53,637 bases of DNA from an uncultured Geobacteraceae bacterium (GTDB lineage Bacteria; Desulfobacterota; Desulfuromonadia; Geobacterales; CAIOGM01). Where the stretch lies: the NCBI GenBank assembly GCA_903902345.1, contig CAIUUR010000161.1, forward strand, positions 1-53,637. The letters are read 5' to 3'. Within the stretch, counting starts at the first letter, position 1; every line of letters starts with the position of its first letter. The notes under the pieces are model-generated. The model was not told the origin of the DNA. It did not search any database and saw nothing but the letters and a program-made list of their open reading frames with translations. A program made the position numbers and the translations under genes. Positions 47,042-53,637 of this stretch are shown here, in pieces.

Positions 47042-47730
47042 GGAGTGGGAGAAACAACGGACTGGTTATTGCCATCGACGGCCCTTCCGGGGCCGGCAAG
47101 AGTACCCTGACCCGCCTTCTGGCCCAGCGCCTTGGTTATATTCATATCGATACCGGCGCCATGTACCGGACTCTGGCGTTGGCCGTCAGTCGGTCGGGGC
47201 TCCCGCTTGATGATGAAGCTGCGGTGGCGGCACTCTGCGGTGGGATAGAGATCCGCTTTCGCCGTGATGATGGTGGTTATCGGGTGATCGCCAACGGCGA
47301 GGATGTCTCCCTGGCGATCCGGACCCCCGAAATCAGCATGCTGACCTCGCAGATTTCCGCTCAGGGAGGGGTTCGCGAAATTCTTCTCAAACTCCAGCAT
47401 GAAATGGGGCGTGAGGGTGGAGTGATCCTGGAGGGAAGAGACATCGGTACGGTGGTCTTTCCCGATGCCGAGGTGAAGTTTTTTCTTTCCGCCACCCCCC
47501 TGGAGCGGGGGCAGCGGCGTTTTTTGGAGTTGCGTGATAAAGGGGTTCAGGCGACTCTGGAGGATACGGTGGCGGCGGTGGTACAGCGGGACGAGCAGGA
47601 TGCCGCCCGGGAACTGGCGCCGCTTAAAAAGGCTCCCGACGCTGTTGAGATCGACTCCACCGGAATAACCATCGAGGAAGTCCTGAGCCGGATGGAACAA
47701 CTGGTTCGGGAACGAGTACCGTCACCTTAA
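47038..47730 (+). CDS. cmk: Cytidylate kinase
   Basis: VIAIDGPSGAGKSTLTRLLAQRLGYIHIDTGAMYRTLAL; EGRDIGTVVFPDAEVKFFLSA. ATG at 47038. Confidence 0.96.
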   Translation: MRSGRNNGLVIAIDGPSGAGKSTLTRLLAQRLGYIHIDTGAMYRTLALAVSRSGLPLDDEAAVAALCGGIEIRFRRDDGGYRVIANGEDVSLAIRTPEISMLTSQISAQGGVREILLKLQHEMGREGGVILEGRDIGTVVFPDAEVKFFLSATPLERGQRRFLELRDKGVQATLEDTVAAVVQRDEQDAARELAPLKKAPDAVEIDSTGITIEEVLSRMEQLVRERVPSP

Positions 47731-47760
47731 CCTTTACCTGACTCTGACGTGGGCGGTTAC

Positions 47761-48615
47761 ATGAAAATATCTCTTGCCAAACGCGCTGGTTTCTGCTTTG
47801 GTGTCAAACGTGCTACTCAGATGGCCTTTGAGGCCGCTGACCGTGGTGGCCAGACCTGTACCTTGGGACCGATCATCCACTCACCTCAGGTCGTGCAGCG
47901 ACTGGAGGAGTTGGGAGTGCATGTCGTCAGCGATGCGGCGCACCTGGAAGGGGGGACGGTCATCATCCGTTCCCACGGGGTCGCATCAGAGGAACTGGAG
48001 ACCGCCATCATGAAGGAGATGGAGATCATTGATGCCACCTGTCCCTTTGTCAAGAAGGCCCAGGAGCATGTGAAGAGTCTTTCTCTGGCGGGGTATGACG
48101 TGGTGGTGGTGGGTGATGAAGATCATCCGGAAGTTCAGGGAATTGTTTCCTATGCCAGGGGGAGGGTTTTCGTCATCGGTTCGGGAGAAGAGGCGAGTCG
48201 CCTTCCCAAGATGGCGAAGGTGGGGGTGGTTGCCCAGACAACCCAATCCTTCGAGAACCTCAAACAGGTTGTTCTTGAATGTCTCATGAAAGGGAATGAG
48301 ACCCGGGTCTTCAACACTATCTGCGACGCCACGGCGGTGCGTCAGGAAGAGGCCAAGGAGCTCGCCAAGCAGGCCGACTGCATGATCGTCATCGGTGGCT
48401 ACAATAGCGCCAATACTCGCCGTTTGGCCGAGGTCTGCACCGAGCTTCAGCCCCGCACCTATCACATCGAGACCGCCCAGCAGCTCAATCGGGAGTGGTT
48501 CACGGGAGTGGACACGGTGGGGGTTACGGCGGGAGCGTCCACACCCAAATGGGTCATTGACGAGGTCTTGCGGCAGATAGAGCATTCAGGGTCGACGTCG
48601 GAGTCGCAGTCATAG
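47761..48615 (+). CDS. ispH: 4-hydroxy-3-methylbut-2-enyl diphosphate reductase
   Basis: KRAGFCFGVKRATQMAFEAA, CTLGPIIHSPQVVQRLEELG, DATCPFVKKAQEHV, TAGASTPKWVIDEV. Confidence 0.96.
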   Translation: MKISLAKRAGFCFGVKRATQMAFEAADRGGQTCTLGPIIHSPQVVQRLEELGVHVVSDAAHLEGGTVIIRSHGVASEELETAIMKEMEIIDATCPFVKKAQEHVKSLSLAGYDVVVVGDEDHPEVQGIVSYARGRVFVIGSGEEASRLPKMAKVGVVAQTTQSFENLKQVVLECLMKGNETRVFNTICDATAVRQEEAKELAKQADCMIVIGGYNSANTRRLAEVCTELQPRTYHIETAQQLNREWFTGVDTVGVTAGASTPKWVIDEVLRQIEHSGSTSESQS

Positions 48616-48627
48616 TAGAAAATAGCG

Positions 48628-48660
48628 GTAGGGACGACGTATGCGTCGCCCGTATGTAGG
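48628..48660. repeat. Palindromic intergenic repeat GTAGGGACGACGTATGCGTCGCCCGTATGTAGG
   Basis: GGGACGACG-tatg-CGTCGCCC stem; between ispH and rpsA. Confidence 0.65.
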
Positions 48661-48717
48661 ACACAAAAGAAAGCAGAAAAATCGACAGGGGGTACGGTGG
48701 CAATGGAGGAGAACAAC

Positions 48718-50448
48718 ATGGCTCTGCCTGATGACAACATCACGGCGCAACAGGTGGACGAAGAAGAGACGATGGGCGGTATTGGTGAGTTTGAGGAACT
48801 CTTTAATGAAAGTCTTCGGCAGTTTCAGTCGGGGGAGCTCATCAAAGGGGTAGTCGTCAAGGTCGATGCTGATACTGTTCTGGTGGACATCGGACATAAA
48901 TCGGAGGGGAGGATCAACGCCGCCGAATTCATGGACGAGCAGGGAAACATGACGGTGAAGGTGGGAGACGAGGTCAGCGTCTTGCTGGAGCGGGGTGAAG
49001 ACGAAAAAGGGCACCTGATCCTTTCCCGGCGCAAGGCTGAGCGGCAGGCGGTCTGGGACAGGATTGCCGCGTCCGGCGGTGAAGGTGGAACCATAGAAGG
49101 GAAGATTGTGGCCAAGGTCAAGGGGGGGATGACGGTGGATATTGGTCTGCCTGCCTTCCTGCCCGCCTCGCAGGTGGATCTGCGTCCCACGGCCAATCTC
49201 GATAAATATTTGGGTCAGACTGCCACGTTCAAGATCCTCAAGCTGAACAAGAAGCGGGGCAACGTGGTTCTTTCCCGCAGGGTCCTCATGGAGGAAGAGC
49301 GTGAGTCCATGCGCGATCAGACCCTGGAAGTGCTGGCCGAGGGGCAGATCGTGGAGGGGATTGTCAAAAACATCACCGACTACGGCGCCTTTCTCGACCT
49401 GGGTGGTATCGATGGCCTGCTTCATGTCACCGATATGTCTTGGGGGCGGCTGGGGCATCCCTCCGAGGCGATCAAGGTGGGGGATCAGCTCAAGGTCATG
49501 GTCCTCAAGTACGACCGGAACAAGGGAAAGATCTCCCTGGGACTCAAACAGGCCCTTCCCGATCCCTGGCTCAACGTGGAAGGAAAGTTCCCGGTTGGTT
49601 CCAAGATCAGCGGCAAGGTGGTGAGTCTCACCGAATATGGCGCCTTCGTGGCGCTGGAGGAAGGGGTCGAGGGACTCATTCATGTCTCCGAGATGTCATG
49701 GACCAAACGGGTCCGTCATCCCTCGGATATTCTCACTGTGGGTGACGAGGTGGAAGTGCTGGTTCTCGGGATGGATCTGGGGAACCGTCGGATCTCCCTG
49801 GGGCTCAAGCAGGTAACCGCAAATCCCTGGACCGAGATTCAGGAGCGTTACCCGGTGGGGACCAAGATTGAGGGACAGATCAAGAACGTCACCGATTTCG
49901 GCGTCTTTATTGGCGTTGAGGAGGGGATCGACGGTCTTGTTCATGTTTCCGACATCTCCTGGACGCGACGGATCAAACATCCGGGCGAGCTTTTCAGCAA
50001 GGGACAGACGGTCCTTGCGGTGGTTCTCAATATCGATCCGGAGAACGAGCGGCTTTCTCTGGGGATGAAGCAACTCACTCCTGATCCCTGGAGCGAGATC
50101 CCCGTCAAGTACAAACCGGGGACCAAGGTCAAAGGCAAGGTTACCTCCGTTACCGAATTCGGCATCTTCCTGGAGATTGAGGAAGGGATCGAAGGGCTGA
50201 TCCACGTTTCGGAACTCTCCCGGGAAAAAGTGCCGACTCCCAAGGGGTTTGCCAATGTGGGCGATGAGCTTGAGGCGCTGGTTCTCACCATCGATACGAT
50301 GGAAAAGAAAATTTCCCTTTCTGTCAAGGCTTTGCAGGCCGCCACAGAAAAGGCGGAGATGAACTCGTACATGGATTCGGCTCCGGGTGAAGGGCTGGGT
50401 AATTTCGGTTCGCTTCTTGAAAGCTTTAAAAAGAGTTCCGAAGAGTAA
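48718..50448 (+). CDS. rpsA: 30S ribosomal protein S1
   Basis: Six S1 motifs (e.g. GIVKNITDYGAFLDLGGIDGLLHVTDMSW, GKVVSLTEYGAFVALEEGVEGLIHVSEMSW). Likely start at 48718 after GGAGGAG SD. Confidence 0.96.
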   Translation: MALPDDNITAQQVDEEETMGGIGEFEELFNESLRQFQSGELIKGVVVKVDADTVLVDIGHKSEGRINAAEFMDEQGNMTVKVGDEVSVLLERGEDEKGHLILSRRKAERQAVWDRIAASGGEGGTIEGKIVAKVKGGMTVDIGLPAFLPASQVDLRPTANLDKYLGQTATFKILKLNKKRGNVVLSRRVLMEEERESMRDQTLEVLAEGQIVEGIVKNITDYGAFLDLGGIDGLLHVTDMSWGRLGHPSEAIKVGDQLKVMVLKYDRNKGKISLGLKQALPDPWLNVEGKFPVGSKISGKVVSLTEYGAFVALEEGVEGLIHVSEMSWTKRVRHPSDILTVGDEVEVLVLGMDLGNRRISLGLKQVTANPWTEIQERYPVGTKIEGQIKNVTDFGVFIGVEEGIDGLVHVSDISWTRRIKHPGELFSKGQTVLAVVLNIDPENERLSLGMKQLTPDPWSEIPVKYKPGTKVKGKVTSVTEFGIFLEIEEGIEGLIHVSELSREKVPTPKGFANVGDELEALVLTIDTMEKKISLSVKALQAATEKAEMNSYMDSAPGEGLGNFGSLLESFKKSSEE

Positions 50449-50513
50449 GGATGGTCAAAGTCGCCCGGTCGGTATTTTTCCGGGCCGGGCGACGCCCCTG
50501 CAAGGAGATACGC

Positions 50514-50798
50514 ATGACAAAGAGTGAACTGGTGGAAAAACTTGCCGAGACCCACGGCATACTTTCCATGAAAGAGGCGGAATCGGTGATCAATATCGTC
50601 TTTGACGGGATTGCCGATGCCCTCAATTCCGGAGAAAAGGTCGAGATTCGCGGCTTCGGCAGTTTCACGGTCCGTGAACGCGACGGCCGGGAGGCGCGCA
50701 ATCCGAAAAGTGGTGAAGTCGTCAAGATTCCGCCCAAGAAGACGCCGTTTTTCAAAACCGGCAAGGAGCTTCGGGAGCGGGTCAACGGCAGCATCTAG
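50514..50798 (+). CDS. ihfB: Integration host factor beta subunit / HU-family protein
   Basis: MTKSELVEKLAETHGILSMKEAESVINIVFDGIADALNSGEKVEIRGFGSFTVRERDGREARNPKSGEVVKIPPKKTPFFKTGKELRERVN. Confidence 0.95.
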   Translation: MTKSELVEKLAETHGILSMKEAESVINIVFDGIADALNSGEKVEIRGFGSFTVRERDGREARNPKSGEVVKIPPKKTPFFKTGKELRERVNGSI

Positions 50799-50806
50799 GT
50801 TAATCA

Positions 50807-50842
50807 GGTTGAGGTCGAGGTTGAGGTCGAGGTTGAGGTCGG
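50807..50842. repeat. Tandem repeat, three copies of 12 bp (GGTTGAGGTCGA)
   Basis: Three consecutive copies, last with one mismatch; followed at 50876-50896 by the complementary-flavoured cttaaccttaatcttaacctt. Confidence 0.85.
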
Positions 50843-50902
50843 AGAGCTGAGGCAATACCGGCGGTTGTTTGTATCTTAACCTTAATCTTAACCTTGCTTT
50901 TC

Positions 50903-50989
50903 GCCCGGATGGCGGAATTGGTAGACGCAAGGGACTTAAAATCCCTCGGTCGTGAGGCTGTGCCGGTTCGATCCCGGCTCCGGGCACCA
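50903..50989 (+). tRNA. tRNA-Leu (anticodon TAA), CCA encoded
   Basis: GCCCGGA...GGGACTTAAAATCCC anticodon arm, long variable arm, GGTTCGATCCC T-arm, TCCGGGC-A-CCA. Confidence 0.97.
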
Positions 50990-51012
50990 ATAAAATTGAA
51001 TACTTACACGAG

Positions 51013-51040
51013 AAAAGCCGGGAGAGATCCCGGCTTTTTG
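51013..51040 (+). terminator. Rho-independent terminator downstream of tRNA-Leu
   Basis: AAAAGCCGGGA-gaga-TCCCGGCTTTTT. Confidence 0.85.
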
Positions 51041-51143
51041 CTGTTTTATGGTCCTGTTTTGGGGTCAACAATTACAGATGGTTACGGTTTTACGGGGTTT
51101 TGCAAGGTTTTGTGCCGTCAACAAAACATCAACAGCGGACGTT

Positions 51144-51794
51144 TTAGTGTGAGGTAAATCCCGTTGTCAGGTCGGGAGGATTTTCCGGCAGGTTATCCGC
51201 CGGGCTCCACCAGTATGATGTTCCGTTCTGCTCTTTCAGGCGTCGTTCCATGCGTCGCAGGTAACCGGGGTTAAGCGCCTCTTGCGCTTTGTTGAAGAGG
51301 ATATGGTCAATGGCGGCTCGGGCATATTACGACGTTGGGCCTCGGCTTCCACGGCCAGTGCTCGACGATGTAACCCCTGATCGGTGACGGTGGTGGAGAG
51401 CACATCCTCACCGGACATACTGCGGGACAGGGCGTCTTCCAGTGCGCCCACGACCGGTTTACCGTGTTCATCGCGGGGCAGGAAGCCGTCTTCGGCGAGA
51501 TTCTCCGTAATGCGCTCGATGCTTCGTCCGTTCTTGCGATAGGGGTTCTTGCCGTTGGTCTTTGCTCCTTCCACCAGCGTGGAGCCCCATTGCTCCATGG
51601 CCTGTTCTTTGTCGATGCCTCCCAGGCGGTTGATGGCCTGGATGATGGTCTCTGCTTCGCCTTTTTGGCGGCGGGGTTGCGGGGGAGACGGTGGCGTCTC
51701 CCCCGTGGTGTCGGTCTCCTCGGGGAACCATTCCCCCAGGGGTTTAGGGGTTACCGGTTCAGCACTTCTTTCCGCCGCTTTTCTTTTTTACCAT
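51144..51794 (-). pseudogene. Frameshifted phage-type protein (two frameshifts)
   Basis: Perfect SD AAGGAGGTGAT then ATG at 51794 (MVKKK...). Coding shifts frame at an A6 run (51784-51789) to ...AERSAEPVTPKPLGEWFPEET...TIIQAINRLGGIDKEQAMEQWGSTL..., then shifts again near 51320-51335 into ARAAIDHILFNKAQEALNPGYLRRMERRLKEQNGTSYWW...TSH*. Confidence 0.75.
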
Positions 51795-52564
51795 TCGAAA
51801 TCACCTCCTTCTTGTTGTGTCGTTGTTGCTTCGGTCAGTGCTTCAGCTACCGCTTTCCGATACTCCACATCCTGCGGCTTGCCTTCCTTGGTGAGCATGG
51901 TGTCAAACATGTGGCGGACGAGGCCGGTTATCTGGCCTTCCAGGGGACTCCCGACGATGCCGCGATAGATATCCACCAGCCAGCTCTTGAACTTCTCGAA
52001 CACTCCTTTCAGCTCTTCCGACGGGCTCTTGCCGTCGCTCAAATACTTCTCAAAGGCGCGGGCGAATCTCTCTTCAGAGTTGCGCGAAAATTTACCGTTG
52101 GGTTCACCATAGAACGTGAAGGCTATTTTCATCTCTGCCGGTTCCAACTGCCGCCGCCAGACGTGGGCCAGTTCGTGCATAACGGTGGAGATATCGGGAT
52201 TCTTCAGCGCATGGAGTACGGCGCGACCGTCATTGAGGAAGGAGACTGCGCCCTTCGCGTTCTGGTACAATGAATCATTGACAGTCAGAATATCATTGAG
52301 TATTCTTTCCTTAGAAGAGGGCCGCTGTGCAGGATTCGATCCGGGTAATGCCGTCTCGCCCTGCTTTGAAGCATCGGCCCTCTTTGTTTCAATAATCTCC
52401 GGTATGTCATAGAAGTAATTACCGTTGTTGTCCTCCCTCACGACCAGTCTGACAAAGAGTTCTTCTCCGTTTAACTCCGTTTTTGCTCCGTAATGATGAA
52501 ATGCTTTGATGTTGCGTTCTGTACCGTCAGGCGGTCGGGTAACCGAGTAAAAGTTTTCGCTGAA
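51788..52564 (-). pseudogene. C-terminal fragment of a large polyvalent phage/MGE protein with an HELAH motif
   Basis: The frame stays open upstream of the listed ORF start to 52564 (FSENFYSVTRPPDGTERNIKAFHHYGAKTELNGEELFVRLV|VREDNNGNYFYDIPE...), contains VMHELAHVWRRQL, and has no proper start. Confidence 0.7.
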
Positions 52565-52748
52565 TCATCTCTCGGAGCCATTCGACTTCACAGTGGCAGA
52601 TCTCCGCCGCTTCCTTCAGCGGCAAAGGAACTTCTCGGACCGGGGAAATCAAGGCTTTCAGTTCATCCCGGAGAGCGGAGGCAATCATCTGAACCATTTT
52701 GATTTCTTCACTGCTCATAACCGCCCCCCTCAGAAACTTGCTTGACAT
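52527..52748 (-). CDS. Small HTH/excisionase-like protein (C-terminus likely altered)
   Basis: PLPLKEAAEICHCEVEWLREMIQRKLL resembles a DNA-binding helix-turn-helix; overlaps the polyvalent fragment in another frame. Confidence 0.45.
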   Translation of the reverse strand: MSSKFLRGAVMSSEEIKMVQMIASALRDELKALISPVREVPLPLKEAAEICHCEVEWLREMIQRKLLLGYPTA

Positions 52749-52793
52749 ACATAAATTAAGAATTAAGCTTAATCACTTTCAATCCGTGTACGA

Positions 52794-53003
52794 TTAAGTC
52801 GCGCATACGTGCGGTATCGTCAGAATCTTCAGGTCACTCCGTCGGTAGTACTTCTTTGACTTATGTGACGGGAGCATGATTTGAGGGATACCGCGTTCCC
52901 GGCAGGCAATCAGGAGCGTTCTCTTGCTGCCGAAGCCGGTAAACGTCATGGCGCTCTTTTGGTCCAACAGTTCGGAAACATCGACAACAGGTTCATCTTC
53001 CAT
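52794..53003 (-). CDS. Small excisionase/HTH-like phage protein
   Basis: 69 aa, KRTLLIACRERGIPQIMLPSHKSKKYYRRSDLKIL resembles a MerR/Xis-type fold. Confidence 0.5.
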   Translation of the reverse strand: MEDEPVVDVSELLDQKSAMTFTGFGSKRTLLIACRERGIPQIMLPSHKSKKYYRRSDLKILTIPHVCAT

Positions 53004-53103
53004 TGTTTTTTCTCCCTTCCGGTGATAGAGTCGGGACTGTTTTTCTAAGTTCGTTCCACTTTTAACTATGTTATTGACATTACAATATAGTGGAGTTCAC
53101 ATA

Positions 53104-53553
53104 ATGTCAGCTGAAAAAGTGACAAAAAGTGATTTATCCGGCGTCATAAGTAGACTCATGGCGATGCTTGATAAGACCTATGAATATGAAATCGGCCAAC
53201 TTCTTGACATTGAGAGGACTGCGCTTTCCCAGCGGAAAAAGCGGGGTAGTGTGCCTGTTGACAAGGTTGTGAATTTGTGTCGAGAATATGGTTTGGATGT
53301 CAACTGGGTGCTTACCGGAGATTTCAGTGATCCTGTTGCCGTAAGAAATACAACATATGGTGAGCAATTGGAGTTGACACCGGAAGAGATGGACGCATTA
53401 AGAATTATGCGAAGATGTCCAGAGGCTGTCGCGGTAGTGCGGATGATGGGTGCAATGGATGGTGACACGCAGAAGAATATTCAGCTCAGTGTTCAGAAAG
53501 AGGAACTGCTCAGGGAGCTGATGCGAGAACGGAACGGGAAGAGAGCGGCGTGA
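53104..53553 (+). CDS. Phage CI-type repressor (helix-turn-helix)
   Basis: EIGQLLDIERTALSQRKKRGSVPVDKVVNLCREYGLDVNWVLTGD is the CI N-terminal signature. Start 53104; divergent from the Xis-like ORF. Confidence 0.8.
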   Translation: MSAEKVTKSDLSGVISRLMAMLDKTYEYEIGQLLDIERTALSQRKKRGSVPVDKVVNLCREYGLDVNWVLTGDFSDPVAVRNTTYGEQLELTPEEMDALRIMRRCPEAVAVVRMMGAMDGDTQKNIQLSVQKEELLRELMRERNGKRAA

Positions 53554-53637
53554 ATACGACAATAGGTTTAGCGGGAGCGGCGTTTATTGCATTTCTTTTA
53601 CAATTATGGTCCATGGGTCCAACCGGTGATTTTGTAG
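53550..53637 (+). CDS. Small membrane protein, truncated by window end
   Basis: GTG overlapping the repressor stop; VNTTIGLAGAAFIAFLLQLWSMGPTGDFV. Confidence 0.35.
   Translation, partial: MNTTIGLAGAAFIAFLLQLWSMGPTGDFV

Larger units (their letters stand above)
51144..53637. mobile_element. Edge of a decayed prophage / integrative element next to tRNA-Leu (right end outside window)
   Basis: Polyvalent-phage-protein remnants, small excisionase/HTH-like ORFs and a CI-type repressor; composition and coding style change after the tRNA. Confidence 0.75.

Noticed and set aside
46336-47700. 454-aa minus-strand ORF opposite aroA/cmk
   Set aside because: Fully antisense to two well-recognised genes; composition typical of high-GC shadow frames.
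49941-51071. 376-aa minus-strand ORF across rpsA, ihfB and the tRNA
   Set aside because: Runs antisense through rpsA, ihfB and a tRNA gene; not plausible as a protein.
1-53637. CRISPR array, toxin-antitoxin, restriction-modification or other defence system
   Set aside because: Looked for regularly spaced direct repeats and defence-family signatures on both strands; none supported in the window.

Overview
The window looks like a core-genome segment of a Geobacter-like Desulfuromonadales bacterium. The taxon is inferred from gene content and the pheA-tyrA-aroA-cmk-ispH-rpsA-ihfB order, not from a search. It runs into the edge of a decayed prophage or mobile element just past a tRNA-Leu(TAA) gene. 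About 46 protein genes can be supported. They include: a PEP-CTERM protein; rluD/pgeF; hemE; a MaoC protein plus an AhbC/D-like radical SAM protein; ppsR; prmA/rsmE/ltaE; an in-frame tandem-duplicated glycosyltransferase; a sigma54 two-component system linked to a DUF294/ActP/DUF485/IclR acetate-type cluster; yebC-ruvC-ruvA; an ABC-2 exporter; uppP-radC; an mlaEFD-TolC-mlaC operon; and two uncharacterised proteins followed by an orphan GspE/PilB-type ATPase. I see no CRISPR array, defence island or rRNA. The best 'undescribed system' candidate is the 39.1-43.6 kb operon: a pseudo-receiver membrane protein, a secreted protein and a GspE-like ATPase with degenerate MshEN repeats, preceded by a 5' hairpin that appears to sequester the Shine-Dalgarno. 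The second most interesting signal is a set of short palindromic or tandem intergenic repeats in several families. The third is a polyvalent phage protein remnant whose decay can be read base by base (51.1-52.6 kb).
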